Source: Halichoerus grypus (lineage: Eukaryota > Chordata > Mammalia > Carnivora > Phocidae). Taken from it: DNA of 64,000 nt. The DNA lies in the NCBI RefSeq assembly GCF_964656455.1, contig NC_135715.1, forward strand, positions 161,416,437 to 161,480,436. The letters are read 5' to 3'. The position numbers and the translations under genes are program-made. Below are positions 31,526 through 42,900 of the stretch, in pieces; positions within the stretch are counted from its first letter, which is position 1; the number at the start of each line of letters is the position of its first letter. The notes beneath the pieces are model-generated. The model was not told where the DNA came from and did not search any database. It saw only the letters and a program-made list of their open reading frames with translations.

Positions 31526-32077
31526 TTTTGGATTGAGTCTTTACATTTTAGTCAAAAACTAAAACAAAACCCTCTGTCCAAAATCATTGTGGATCCAAGG
31601 GTATTTTTAACCCAGAGAGAAGGGGCACTGTGTTTGAGTAGAGAAAGCAAATCACTGAGAAGGAAAATGTCTTGACTGTTTGAATCCCATACATGAAAGA
31701 GATTAATGACTAGGATCTCTATGGGTAGAATGGTTTCAGGTTGTGGGGAAAAAGTGAGAGAGTCTTTAACTTGTAGAGATTACAGGATAAGATGGAGGGT
31801 CAGTTAAACTGTAAGAGTTTTTTTCGGGGGGGGGCGTTTTAATATAGGACAGGGAGAGGAGAGAGGAAGCTGTAGGGACCTTCTGTGGGATGTGTTGATC
31901 AAGATGGAAAGGGTCAGCTTAGAGAAGCTGAATATAAATTTCTGTATTCTCTGACAATAATAGAAGCTAGTCAAGAAATTTCTAGGGGAGTTGTCTGTGT
32001 CAGAAATTTTTGAAATGGATGTTTTGACTTTTGAGCTTGAACAGACTTGGTTCTATGTGAATCCTCAAATCCTTTTT
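31526..32077. other. Unannotated DNA
   Basis: No family recognised. There is a G-run at 31827-31834. Confidence 0.5.
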
Positions 32078-32092
32078 CAGCCCTCAAGTTTA

Positions 32093-32292
32093 TTATTATT
32101 TTTTTAAAGATTTTATTTATTTATTTGACTGAGAGAGACACAGCGAGAGAGGGAACACAAGCAGGGGGAGTGGGAGAGGGAGAATCAGGCTTCCCGCCGA
32201 GAGGAAGCCCGATGCGGGGCTTGAACCCAGGACCCTGGAATCATGACCTGAGCCGAAGGCAGACACTTAACAACTGAGCCACCCAAGCACCC
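32093..32292 (-). mobile_element. Can-SINE, GTGTTCCC subtype
   Basis: Perfect TSD CAGCCCTCAAGTTTA at 32078-32092 and 32293-32307. Confidence 0.96.
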
Positions 32293-32307
32293 CAGCCCTC
32301 AAGTTTA

Positions 32308-32765
32308 GTCTGAAAACATAAACAATTAAATCAGGAAATTAGATATAATAAAACTCTACCTGGGTGAACATGTCATACTTTTTACATGGCTTCCCTTGTA
32401 CTTGAATATGTGTTTTTGCGCAGTCTCTGTGTCATTTTAGGATGGCTAAAATAAAAGCTTCCTAAAAACGTGCTTTGGTATAGTATCTTTGCATAGGAGA
32501 GTATGCTTCCCAATATAGTTAAGATTTTAAAACATTCCTTCTTAGTGCTAAGTCTCATAAATCTTGGTGTCCCAAATGTTATTTATGTAACAGTTTCTAA
32601 AACTATTTGGTGCACGAATCATTATAAATACTGAGTTCTCAGTTTACTTCATTTTCTGGTTTTATTTATTTTTTTTACGTAGGTTTATTTTTAGTTCTAC
32701 TTGAAATCTTAGATTGAGGTTCAGACCATCACAAACATAGAATAATCTTGTACGGAAGAAAAAAT
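32308..32765. other. Unannotated DNA
   Basis: No feature recognised. Confidence 0.45.
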
Positions 32766-33190
32766 CTTTTCTTTCTACCCTTCTAGGTTCTTGGCTGGGG
32801 CTCTCTGACAAAAGATAGATTAATAAGAGGAAAGCATACAAATTTATTTAATGTAAGTTTTACATGACACGGGAGCCTTCATAAGGAAATGAAGACCCAG
32901 AGAAGTAGATAAGCCTGAGCATTTTTATACTAGGTTTGTTGAAGAGTGGAAAGTCATGGAAAAATGTGATAAAACAAAAGAATACGAGCTAAAGGTAATA
33001 ATAAATTGGGAGAAACAGGCCCATTTGTTTGGATCCTATTTGTGGTCGGTAACTTAGAACTACTCTTCACCTTGGAGTATGGGTCCAAAGATAGGTCATT
33101 AGAGTACAGCTCTTATTCCATAATATATGTATTACTAATTTAGAATTATATGTACTAAAATTGCCCTATGTTGGCACCTTTCTTTCTAAT
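32766..33190 (-). mobile_element. Probable solitary LTR remnant
   Basis: On the minus strand the right part reads like an LTR end: an ATTAAATAAATTTGTATGC polyadenylation region, then a pyrimidine-rich stretch and 'gagagccccagccaagaacc'. The family is not named, the left boundary is a guess, and no coding region is attached. Confidence 0.45.
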
Positions 33191-34007
33191 ACCTTTGGCT
33201 CCAGCTTTAAAGAGTTGAATTTTGTGGGAGCTTGCCTAGGTATGCAAATGATAGTTTCTAAATATTCTCTGTAGTAGGCCAACATATTCTGTTTGTTAAA
33301 ATGTTACTTAAGTGTCTGTGGAAATGGACTACAGCATATTTCAGGCTCCCCTGTTACCTACTAACCTCATTTTGAAATGGCTAATTTGTAACAGTGCTGT
33401 TGTCCTACGGCTTTGTGCCAAATGGAATGAGTTTTCTTCCCTTTAGCCCAGAATGTGTCTTGAGTTTTTATTATTTTATTTGAAGTCATATAAAGAAAAT
33501 ATATATTAGATCCTGGAGAACTTTGCCAAGATCAAAGATTATCACTTTGAATTTTAATAGTATTTTATAGTGTTCAGAATGTTCTCACATCTATTTTCTC
33601 ATTTGCTAGAGGTTATATCAATATTTTTCCTAAGGTGGGAATAGTAGCTCAATCTATCATCACTTATAAGTTATGCTCTATTATACTTTTAAGATATACC
33701 TTATATTTGGTACCTATAATTCTCAATAAAAATACAGACAAGAATTATTAGTTTTGTGACTTTTATAATCAGGTGATAATAAATCTTGAAGGAAAGCTAG
33801 AGTTTATATAATCATTAACCACACTATTAAAAAAATTTTTGTGCAAACTTATTTTCCTGTTTATACTTATGGTGGGTCTGTGTCTTCCATAATTATTATT
33901 TAATTGGTGGTTCTGAAGTTATGTAATTGAAGCAGGAAGAGGAAAAATTTTTTTGCATGTGTGCTATATGCTGTGTTTGCATGGGTGTGTATATGTACAT
34001 ACACATA
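33191..34007. other. Unannotated AT-rich DNA, 0.8 kb
   Basis: No feature recognised. Confidence 0.5.
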
Positions 34008-34853
34008 GTTGATCATCATTATTCATGGATTCATATTTGCAAATTCACGTACTCATTAAAATTTGTTTGTAACCCCAAAATCGATTTTTTGTGGTCCATT
34101 TGTGGACATATGCAGAGCTACGAAGAATTTGTGTCATCTGATACCCATGTTCCCAGTTGAGGTTGAACAAGGTGATGCTCTGCCTTCTTTTTTCAGTTTT
34201 CATATTATGAACAAGTATCCTTTTCATGGTTTGTTTAGTGCCACATTTTTCTTTTTGTGCTTTTTTTTTGGTGATTTCACTGTTTAAAATGGCCCACAAA
34301 CATAGTGCTGAACTGTTTTTTGGTGTTTCTTTTTTCTTTCTTTCTTTTCTTTTTTTTTTTTTTTAGCGATTTTATTTATTTGACAGAGAGAGAGTGCACA
34401 CAAGCAGGGGGAGCTGCAGGCAGAGGGAAAGGGAGAGAAGCAGGCTTCCTGCCAAGCAGGGAGCCTGATGCGGGGCTCGATCCTAGGACCCTGGGATCTT
34501 CACCTGAGCTGAAGGCAGTTGCTTAACTGACTGAGCCACCCAGGGGCTCCTGTTGTCTGGTGTTTCTAAATGCAAGAAGACTTTTCTCCTTATGGAGAAA
34601 AAATATCTATGTCAGGTAAGTTTCATTCAGGCATGAGTTATAATGCTCTTGGCTATGCGTTCAATGTTAATGAGTCAACAATATATATTAAATAAGGTGT
34701 CTTTAAATGGAGAAACACATAAAACAATGTTATATGTGTTGATTGGTTGATGATGACCAGAGGCTATAGGAACTTAACTGTATTTCTCCTACATGTTCAG
34801 TATTGGCTAATTCATTGTTTGCAACGACTTTATAGAAAATATAAGAATCAACT
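34008..34853 (+). mobile_element. Tigger-family DNA transposon with broken transposase start
   Basis: The ends AGTTGATCATCATTATTCAT (left) and, on the complement of the right end, CAGTTGATTCTTAT form the inverted termini. Inside, an ATG at 34290 begins MAHKHSAELFFGVS. After the SINE the text resumes as GVSKCKKTFLLMEKKY and, one frameshift later, GMSYNALGYAFNVNESTIYIK. This resembles the N-terminal helix-turn-helix (CENP-B/Tigger type) of pogo-class transposases. A stop follows at once, so no active protein is possible. It is an internally deleted non-autonomous copy. Confidence 0.8.
34331..34549 (-). mobile_element. Can-SINE inside the Tigger element
   Basis: TSD CTGTTTTTTGGTGTTTCT (34313-34330) versus CTGTTGTCTGGTGTTTCT (34550-34567). 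It breaks the transposase-like frame. Confidence 0.95.
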
Positions 34854-35004
34854 GAAAAAAAATCAACTGTGTATGATATCTATTTACATATTGTATATTA
34901 AACATATATTATTAATGATATTAATGTTGTATATTAATTATATGTTATATATATCCCTCTCTTATCTAATCCTACAAAAACATCCATGCCCTTATAGATA
35001 AGGA

Positions 35005-35095
35005 AAAAGAAGGTAGACACAATTAAGTGAGTGATTTGTCCAATATAATTACCAAAATTCAAGGTCTGGCTGCAAAGTCGGTACTCTTTTTAGAT
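35005..35095 (-). mobile_element. MIR fragment
   Basis: 'gagtgatttgtccaatataa' and 'aaggtctggctgcaaagtcg' fit the MIR complement. Diverged. Confidence 0.5.
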
Positions 35096-35525
35096 TATAC
35101 TATCTGCTTTGCCTAGGAAATATAAAAACACATGTAAGTATATCGTGGCATTCACTTAGTTTGCAGGAAGAGTAAGTTTTCCCCTCACATCTATTTGAAA
35201 ATTAAACTGCTTTCATTTTAAAATTCAACATTAGGTACTTTTTTAACAATTAAAAAAATTTCTATAGTGATTGATTTAGGATAACTTTTTGTAGATAGTT
35301 TTGTTGATTCTTTTTTGGATTTATGTTTAAGTACCGTTGTAAGTGGAAAATGTGAAATAGCAGAGTTTTCGTTTCCTTGAGTAAGATCTTACATGCTTGG
35401 AGTGTCTAATGTCTCTAGAAGAAAACAGTATCCTGTTGATTCTTAAGCTTTTCACTACTTTTTTTTCCCCCCAAAAAAGCATGATGAGAAATTAGAAAAA
35501 ACTTCATTTACAAAATAAAGGTACA
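35096..35525. other. Unannotated DNA
   Basis: No feature recognised. Confidence 0.5.
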
Positions 35526-35647
35526 GGGATATCTGACTGGCTCAGTTGGTAGAGCATGTGACTCCATCTTTTAGTCATGAGTTCGAGCCCCACATTAGGG
35601 GTAGAGATTACTTTAAGTAATAAGTAATAAGATCTTAAAAAAAATAC
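35526..35647 (+). mobile_element. Short-class Can-SINE
   Basis: 'atctgactggctcagttggt', 'gttcgagccccacattaggg', 'gtagagattactttaagtaa'. No certain TSD. Confidence 0.9.
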
Positions 35648-36645
35648 ATATATCCAAAGAAATATTGAGCAATTACAAAATTAAGTTTGAAGGGAATATC
35701 TTTACTAAATAGGATAGCACAATTAATGAAGTTAATTTATACACAGAAACTCAATGAATTTTGTTGCTTTGCCTTCACATCCAGACTCCTTTCAAATATT
35801 GCTTCCAATTAAGGCTTCTGGGTTTAAGTCAGAGGATGAAACCTGTTGGCATTCCTGAATATGCATTTGTTACCTTACACATCCTGCCTGGGGTATGAAA
35901 ACATCTGTAGAAGGGTTAAGAGTTTTTAAGGCAGTGCTTAGTAATCATGTTTTATATATGAGGTCCAGTTTAGGACAAAAAAAAATTACCACGCTTCATT
36001 TAAAAAAAAAGAGAAGTTGCATTTTACTTTTAAAACCAGGCAGTGATGTATTTGCAGACCTACAGTTACCTATCACTGAAGGTTTTTTTCCCCCTAGAAT
36101 CTTAAGTCTGTATAACTAGTACTCCTACCATTTTCTATAGTATTTGGTAGCAAAGCTGTCCCTATTTAACATGTTTTTAAACAAGTTTTTCATGATTTAG
36201 GATGGAGAAGTGCTTAGAGGAGAGGAATTTTAGGAACTTGGAGATAGTTGAGTAGCATCAGAGTTTAGTGACAGATAAGACACCCTCCCCCGCGAAAAGA
36301 GATAGTTCCACTAAGATTCATAGATATTAGGAAAGCAGGAGTGTGTGTGTGTGTGGGGGGTAACAATTTTTTTTTTTTTTTTTTGCACATGGAATGGGGC
36401 AAGGAGGAGAATGCAAGAATTTGAAAGGTGAGTGTACACTAAATAACATGTACTGTCATTTTAAAGTTAATAAAATTTTTTCTTAAGCTCACTTCAAGAA
36501 GCAGAAAATAATTTCAAAAGAAACTTATGAATGACAGCTGCTATTTATCTTATTCTGTAGCTAATTTGAAGTACTCATTACAGAGTTCTTCAAGTTGCCA
36601 TTTCCAGTATCTGATCCTCAATGAAGTTTGCATATTGTGTTAAAA
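35648..36645. other. Unannotated DNA, 1 kb, with a GT run
   Basis: No repeat family or exon recognised. A short (GT) run and G-run lie at 36342-36360, followed by a T20 run. Confidence 0.5.
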
Positions 36646-36657
36646 AACAAAATTCAG

Positions 36658-36849
36658 GGCTCCTTGGTGGCTCAGTCGGTTAAGCATCTGTCTGCCTTCA
36701 GCTCAGGTCCTGATCTCAGGGTCCTGGGATTGAGTCCCGCCAGGGAGCCTGCTTCTCCATTTCCCTCTGCCTGCCGCTCCCCCGCTTGTGCTCTCTCTCT
36801 GTGTCAAATAAATAAATAAAATTTAGAAAAACAAAACAAAACAAAAAAA
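36658..36849 (+). mobile_element. Can-SINE, CTGCC-GCTCCCCC subtype
   Basis: TSD AACAAAATTCAG (about 36646) and AACAAAGTTCAG (from 36849). Part of the middle is missing after 'gattgagtcccgc'. Confidence 0.94.
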
Positions 36850-37216
36850 ACAAAGTTCAGCTGAGTGAATTTGAAGATCTGATTGGCTTCATTCAGTGAT
36901 TTATTAATCGGGAGCATCCCATCTAGCCAACAGTAAAGAGCTCTGAAGAACTGAACAAAATGGGAGACTTTAATAGGCATAAGGGGGCAGAGACAAAGAG
37001 CAGATTACCTCATGTTTGAGGGACAGAAGTCGTCTATCAGGCAGATTACCTCACTAGTGCTGATCAGGAAATTCCAGATTTACTGGTTTAACATTACATT
37101 CGTGGCAGAAGTTGAAACTGCAGTTAGGTTATATATTAGGTCTTGATTTGCTGATGTGGGGCTTGGCACAAGTAGCTCCTTTTTGGGCCTGGGGTGTGTG
37201 TGTGTGTGTGTGTTTC
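36850..37216 (-). mobile_element. ERV LTR remnant
   Basis: The minus strand shows an LTR-like run: CCTATTAAAGTCTCCCATTT, then CAGTTCTTCAGAGCTCTTTA, then an AATAAA in 'gattaataaatcactgaatg', ending near TCAGCTGAA. This fits U3-R-U5 of an endogenous retroviral LTR. The family is not named. Whether 37498-38160 is its continuation is unclear. Confidence 0.6.
37194..37213. repeat. (GT)10 microsatellite
   Basis: Uninterrupted GT run at the edge of the LTR remnant. Confidence 0.95.
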
Positions 37217-37335
37217 TCTCCTTTTTTAAAAGTTTATTTATTTTTTAGTAATCTTTACATCCAATGTGGGGCTTGAACTCATTACCCTGACATCAAGAGT
37301 CCCATGCTCCGCCAACTGAGCCAGCCAGGTGCCCC
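37217..37335 (-). mobile_element. Short-class Can-SINE
   Basis: 'agtaatctttacatccaatg' to 'gagccagccaggtgcccc'. Confidence 0.9.
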
Positions 37336-37354
37336 TGTCTCTATTTTTCTATTT

Positions 37355-37497
37355 TTATTGTATTTATTTATTTATATTAAGTAGGCTCCATGTCCAGCAT
37401 GGAGCCCAATGCAGGGCTTGAATTCACGACCCTGAGATCAAGACCTGTGTTGCAATCAAGAGTCAGATGCTTAACCAGCTAAGCCACCCAGGTGCCC
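37355..37497 (-). mobile_element. Can-SINE, shortened older form
   Basis: 'taggctccatgtccagcatg' and 'caatcaagagtcagatgctt'. The CT-rich middle is absent. Flanking words CTGTCTCTATTTTTC and CTGACTCTCTCTTTTT may be a worn TSD. Confidence 0.88.
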
Positions 37498-38384
37498 CTG
37501 ACTCTCTCTTTTTAACAATTGTTGTTGTTAAAATTATTATAATCATAAAGATAAGGAGCTAGATATTAGCAAGAAAGTAGTAACAAAGATATGAGGAGGA
37601 GATGATGACTCAGGGACTGTTCATAAAAGTGTTTCTAACTTTATGATTTGATATGTGACCTCTACTCCAAAATCAGCATTAACAGATATAATATTAAAAG
37701 ATAACATACCTAAGCTGAAAAACAAGTTTAACATCTTCTTGGAATAGAAAGGCAAAGTGTTGTGCATAACCAAATCATAGGGATAGAAGTTGGCAATGAT
37801 GAGCACAAACTAGGTTCTTTTAAGATTTAACGGGGTACGAAAATGACCATGTGAGAAGATCAGAACCAGGGTTCCAGCTTGAAGCCAGGGGTTCTTTCTT
37901 CTGAAAGGAAGCAAAAACAACTCTCCCTCCCCCCCCCCAAAACAAAAAACAAAAAAACAACCCAGCTTCTTGCTTCTTGGGCCTAGGATTTGTTTCATAA
38001 ATTGTGGCCCTAGGAATATGAGAATGAAGACACTACTACTTATGACCAGGAACTTACCCGGGGTCACTGGATCTGTGACAGGATCTGCAACATCCCCCAA
38101 ATCTTTGCAGGGTTGAAGTTGCAAAATGCCATTATAGGAACTAGTTCTGTACTAAGGGAAACACCTGACAATGTGCTAGAGAGGAGGTGGTGATTGGGGA
38201 GTTGGGGGAGAGAGCAAACAAAAACTCTGAGCCTGCAAACTTAAATTTCAAAACATAAGGAAAAAAAATCTAATATTGAGGAAGGTCATTAGAAATGAAC
38301 CAGAAGTTAAAGAAAAAAAAAAAAACGATCCAAAAGTGACACCTATACTTCTATGTGGGGAAAAAAAAATCTGTATGTGTAAAA
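37498..38384. other. Unannotated DNA, possibly LTR-related
   Basis: A minus-strand open frame of 104 codons (37810-38124) has a hydrophobic patch but no recognised domain. I treat it as chance. A C9 run is at 37930-37938. Confidence 0.4.
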
Positions 38385-38960
38385 CTTAAAGAAAATATAA
38401 ATTTATAACCTTGGTTTAGAAAAGGAGTTCTTTTAAAAGTTACAAAAAAATCAAAGAATAAAGGGAAATTTAATTATATTAAAGTTTAAAATTCTGTGCA
38501 ACAGGAGATACTGCAAAATGAAAAAAGCTACAGATTGAGAAAGATATTTGTAACATATATAATCAATTAAGGATTATTATCTAAAATATGAAAAACACCT
38601 TTAAGCAAACTAACAAGTTGAAGGGAAAGTGGGAAATGATTTGAATAGGCAATTCACAAAATAGGCAACCTGATGGTTAATAAACATCTGACTGGGGGCG
38701 CCTGGGTGGCTCAGTTGGTTAAGCAACTGCCTTCGGCTCAGGTCGTGATCCTGGAGTCCCGGGATCGAGTCCCGCATCGGGCTCCCTGCTCGGCAGGGAG
38801 TCTGCTTCTCCCTCTGACCCTCCTCCCTCTCATGCTCTCTGTCTCTCATTCTCTCTCTCTCAAATAAATAAATAAAAAATCTTTAAAAAAAAAAAAAAAA
38901 AAAAACATCTGACTGGATACATTGTTAATCAGGGAAGTGCCAGAAAGAGGATTTAAAAAA
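38385..38960 (+). mobile_element. L1 ORF2 3' fragment, split by a SINE
   Basis: 'ttaaagtttaaaattctgtg', 'gagaaagatatttgtaacat' and 'ggcaattcacaaaataggca' follow the text of the L1 ORF2 C-terminal part. It resumes with 'ttaatcagggaagtgccaga'. No frame is open. Confidence 0.78.
38696..38902 (+). mobile_element. Can-SINE, CATGCTCTC subtype, young-looking
   Basis: Perfect 14-bp TSD AAACATCTGACTGG at 38682-38695 and 38903-38916. A22 tail. Confidence 0.97.
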
Positions 38961-39093
38961 TTCTGGAGGGTCTGACATTAGCAATTAAATGCTGTGGCTG
39001 GAATTAACACATCACTTAGGTTCTGAGTTATCAGGATGAGCAGAGCTTGCCTGCTGACCTGTAGGACATGGAACAAGATAAGAAATAAAACCT

Positions 39094-39243
39094 TGGCCTG
39101 GGTGGCTCAGTCGTTGAGCGTCTGTCTGCCATGGTCCCAGGGTCCGTGGGAAGCCTGCTTCTCCCTCTCCCACTCCCTCTGCTTGTGTTCCCTCTCTCAC
39201 TGTGTCTCTCTGTCAAATAAATAAAATCTTTAAAAAAAAAAAA
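39094..39243 (+). mobile_element. Can-SINE with internal deletion
   Basis: The head starts at CCTGGGTGG, then about 50 bp of the middle is missing (from 'gtctgccatggtcccagggt' straight to 'ccgtgggaagcctgc'). Confidence 0.92.
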
Positions 39244-39454
39244 CACTTTATTTTTTGTTTTTTCAACTTCTGTTGTTTAAAGCCACGGAGATTTTGGGAT
39301 TATTAGTGCACATAATCTAGTTTATTTTGACTGATAACAGAGGAAATAAATGGCTTTGGGACTAAGATGAAGGGGAGTCTTTTAAGTATATATCCTTGTG
39401 TACCTTTAAATTATTGTGTATGTATATTACTTTTTTAAAAAAAGTGAAATTATT

Positions 39455-39690
39455 CTGGTTACTGCATACAGACTGGATTATGGGAGGATGGAGAGAAACC
39501 AGTAGGAGGCTATTAGTGTTGTTCAGGCAAGAGATGATGACAGACAGAACCAGGATTGGTGCATTGGATAGAGATTAATATCTTTTATAGATGAAGTCTA
39601 GAGATATTTTGGAGGTAAAATTCATTGTATTTGGTAATTAATTGGATTTTATTATTTCTGCAATAGAATTTTTATGGTGACCATGCAATA
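39455..39690 (+). mobile_element. Ancient repeat, middle part (same family as 1500-2060)
   Basis: 'accagtaggaggctattagt', 'caggcaagagatgatgacag' and 'agagatattttggaggtaaa' are the downstream words of the repeat seen at 1.5-2.1 kb. Confidence 0.6.
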
Positions 39691-39864
39691 CTTTTGCAGG
39701 CCAAAATAAAGTTACTAAGTAAAAAATAATGAGGCCTATAACAAGGTTTCATTGTCCTCTGAGCCTTAAAACTTTTTCATTCCTATATTATTTCTCTGAG
39801 GTAGTTTGATTTCTTCACTTCACTTGCGTCTTTATTTCCATTCTCTTTTTTAAAAAATTTATTA

Positions 39865-40045
39865 TTATTTTTAAAGATATTATTTATTTATTTGAGAGAG
39901 AGAGCACAAGCCAGGGAGAGGGACAGAGGGAGAAGCAGACTCCCCGCTGAGCCGGGAGCCTGACGCTAGGCTCCATCCCAGAACCCTGAGTTCATGGCCT
40001 GAGCTGAAGGCAGACGTTTTACTGACTGAGCCACCCAGGCGTCCC
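39865..40045 (-). mobile_element. Can-SINE
   Basis: 'aaagatattatttatttatt' to 'cacccaggcgtccc'. No clean TSD. Confidence 0.92.
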
Positions 40046-40129
40046 TCTAAATAAGAATTTTATGATGCCTTCATTGCATTATTATGAGAAACACCTTTTA
40101 TTGCATCACCTACCTCCTATCTATTCATA

Positions 40130-40303
40130 CTACAGTTCTTCCACATTTTGAGCAATCTAATCTTCCCTAGGTGCTATTGCACTGTCATTTTTTACATGCT
40201 CCAAGAACTATATAGCAGCCTCCTATCTACAGACCAAAGTTTATAGGACAGAGTATAACATTCTACTTTATAAACCTTACCTTTTCCTGTTACTCCTTCT
40301 CTA

Positions 40304-40347
<44 letters not shown>

Positions 40348-40500
40348 TCATTCTCTGTAGTTCATCAGAATTTAATCATTCATAGTTCCTATGCCTGTGG
40401 TTCTGTTCATATTGTTCTTGAATGCCTTTGTACTTTTCAACATCTTACTTGGCCTTTGGGGTACATCATAAATCCTCCATCTTTTCTCATGCCGCTAGCT
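40130..40500 (+). mobile_element. Possible old L2 fragment
   Basis: Words such as 'tcatattgttcttgaatgcc' recall the L2 3' part. The match is weak and interrupted by a CA repeat. Confidence 0.35.
40307..40346. repeat. (CA)20 microsatellite
   Basis: 40 uninterrupted bases of CA. Long enough to be length-variable. Confidence 0.98.
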
Positions 40501-40744
40501 AGAAGTTTTTGCGTGTGCCTGTAGCATCTTATTTACTTCTGTCCTGGCACTTTCCTTCCAAAATATTTCTTCCTTTACTTTCCTGGCTAAGTTATTGACA
40601 CCAGTATTTACCCTATTGCCTGGGCCACAAACAGAGTGATCTTTGATTCTTGATTATTCATTTAACTTCCATGCCTATTTCCACCAGAGCATCCAACTAG
40701 ACACCAAGGTAATCCTATCATTTCTAAGGAAATTAACATTATCT

Positions 40745-40939
40745 TTTTTTTTTTAAAGATTTTATTTATTTATTTGACAGAGAGACAGCGAGAGAGGGAA
40801 CACAAGCAGGGGGAGTGGGAGAGGGAGAAGCAGGCTTCCTGCGGAGCAGGGAGCCCGATGAGGGGCTCGATCCCAGGGTCCTGGAATCATGACCTGAGCC
40901 GAAGGCAGACGCATAAGGACTGAGCCACCCAGCTGCCCC
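40745..40939 (-). mobile_element. Can-SINE, GTGTTCCC subtype, young-looking
   Basis: Perfect 16-bp TSD GAAATTAACATTATCT at 40729-40744 and 40940-40955. Confidence 0.97.
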
Positions 40940-41004
40940 GAAATTAACATTATCTAGAAATAACTATAGCATATGTAGCATACAGAAATTATTTTCTTAA
41001 CTCT

Positions 41005-41105
41005 TACAATAAGCCTTGAGTGATTTTTCTTATTCTCCTTATATAGGTGAGGGAACTAAAGTTCAGAGAAGCTAAGTAACTTGTATAAGGTTAAATGTTA
41101 AATTT
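41005..41105 (-). mobile_element. MIR fragment
   Basis: 'aggtgagggaactaaagttc', 'agagaagctaagtaacttgt' and 'ataaggttaaatg' are a clear MIR core complement. Confidence 0.75.
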
Positions 41106-41269
41106 TTTTGCTTGACTTCAAGGCCTGCTCTAGTTCCATTTGGCCCCACAAATAGTTCTCTAATCTCCCTTTCTCCTTATTTCTTTCTGTTCCTGCCTTT
41201 ATAATTTTTCTCTCTGATTTATTGCATTAGCTTTCTGACTGGTACAATGCCTCTCTTCTCTCCCTCCCC

Positions 41270-41970
41270 CAATCTCTTTTTCATACTCTGCCAGAGTACT
41301 TTTCTAAAATACAAATCTTCATTTTATTCTCCTGCTTAAAATTCTTTAGTGGTTCCCTGTGGCTCACAAAATGAAGTTCAAACTCCTTATCATGGCACAT
41401 CCTTCATCTGGTTCCTGCTTACATTTTCAGCATCATTTCCTACTACTCTCCCTTTCCCACTCTGCATTCCAGCAACACAGAACTGTTTATGGTTACTGGA
41501 ACTTAACATGTTCTAAGCTTTTTGCTTTTGGAATTTTCCCCTTGCTTGGAATTTCCTTCTCTCCTGGCCTGCCTTGTAAATCCTTACTTATGTATCCGTT
41601 CAGCTCAAGCTACATTTCTGTGATGTGGACATTTAAAAAGAATTCCTTGACATTCTCTAGAGGGATGAAGCAGTGTTAGGCTTATCTAAGTCCTTTTATT
41701 TTGCTTCTAGTAGAGCCTTTACCACATTGTATTTTGTTTTTCTCACCTATTAAACAAGGGATCCTTGAGGGTGGAATTTTCTTTTCTCTATTTTGAGGAG
41801 CAAACTCTACCCTCAATGTGGGGCTCAAACTCATGACCCCAAGCTCAAGAGTCACATGTTCTACCAACTGAGCTAGCCAGTGCCCCATGGGTAGAATTTT
41901 CTTCTGGAATTTAGGATGCGTATCTTTTTAATTCTAGTCTCTAGTATAGTGTCTGGCTTAGTAGGTATTT
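41270..41970 (+). mobile_element. L2 LINE 3' region
   Basis: 'tttctaaaatacaaatcttc', 'ttctttagtggttccctgtg', 'caaactccttatcatggcac', 'ttggaatttccttctctcct', then 'gtctctagtatagtgtctgg' match the L2 3' layout. It is split by a short-class SINE. The open frame of 106 codons at 41359-41679 lies wholly in this L2 and is not a gene. Confidence 0.82.
41788..41887 (-). mobile_element. Short-class Can-SINE inside L2
   Basis: The flanks share GGGT.GAATTTTCTT (about 41769 and 41889). Confidence 0.93.
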
Positions 41971-41971
41971 G

Positions 41972-42605
41972 TATTAATCTGCATGGGATACCATTACAAA
42001 GTACCATAGACCTTATGGTTTAAATAACAGAAATTTATTTTCTCTTAGTTCTGAAGAATAGAAGTCCAAGACAGTGGCCCAGGATGGTTGAGATCTGGTA
42101 AGGGCTCTCTTCCTGACTTGCAGAGAGCTACCTTCTCACTGTGTGCCCCCATGGGTTTTCCTTAGTATGTACATGTGGAGAGAGAAATCTCTCTTTTTCT
42201 CTTATTTTTTTTTTAATATTTTATTTATTTATTTGACAGAGAGAGACACAGTGAGAGAGGGAACACAAGCAGGGGGAGTGGGAGAGGGAGAAGCAGGCTT
42301 CCCGTGGAGCAGGGAGCCCAATGCGGGGCTCGATCCCAGGACCGCGGGATCATGACCTGAGCCGAAGGCAGATGCTTAACGACTGAGCCACCCAGGCGCC
42401 CCTCTCTTTCGCTTCTTATAAGGCCACCAATACTATTGGATTAGGACCCTATGACTTCATTTATTATTTTTTTCTATGACTTCATTTAAATTAATTACAT
42501 CCTTAAAAGCCATATCTCCAAATACAATCACATTGGGGGGTTACACTTAATTTTGGGGGATACAGTGAATTTGGGGAGGTACACTTCAATCCATAGCAGT
42601 ATTCA
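41972..42605 (-). mobile_element. MLT1-type LTR, split by a SINE
   Basis: 'caaagtaccatagaccttat', 'taacagaaatttattttctc', 'ccaatactattggattagga' and 'atctccaaatacaatcacat' are the complement of an MLT1 LTR. Confidence 0.83.
42206..42401 (-). mobile_element. Can-SINE inside MLT1, GTGTTCCC subtype
   Basis: The flanks are CTCTCTTTTTCTCTTA and CTCTCTTTCGCTTCTTA. Head CAGGCGCCCC intact. Confidence 0.94.
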
Positions 42606-42639
42606 GTATTTTTTGAAAGAATTGTTAAATTCTTTTTAT

Positions 42640-42900
42640 GAGTCACTGTTTATATGGTTGTCTTTGCCATTAGATTATACATTTCTTTTTTTTTAAGTAG
42701 GCTCCACACCCAATGTGGGGTTTTAACTCACAATCCTGAGATCAAGAGTCATATGCTATATCAGCTGAGCCATCCAAGTGCCCCTAGATTATACATTTTT
42801 TGAGAGTAGGGACTGTTTCCTATTTTTGTATTTCTCAGACTTTGAATATATGGATTTTTAAGAGTTGTTAAATGAGTTAAGGTAATTGCATTATAGAATG
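42640..42900 (+). mobile_element. L2 3' end fragment
   Basis: 'tagattatacattt' then, after the SINE, 'tgagagtagggactgtttcc' matches the L2 3' words 'gagggcagggactgtgtc'. Confidence 0.6.
42685..42784 (-). mobile_element. Short-class Can-SINE inside L2
   Basis: Perfect TSD TAGATTATACATTT at 42671-42684 and 42785-42798. Confidence 0.95.

Noticed and set aside
34860..34970. AT-rich palindromic-looking stretch as an origin or attachment site
   Set aside because: Simple AT-rich DNA at the end of a Tigger element; no defined motif.
37810..38124. 104-codon minus-strand frame with a hydrophobic patch
   Set aside because: No domain, no splice context, next to LTR-like DNA and containing a C-run translated as Gly/Glu; most likely chance.
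41359..41679. 106-codon plus-strand open frame
   Set aside because: Lies wholly within an L2 remnant and reads no L2 protein; chance frame.
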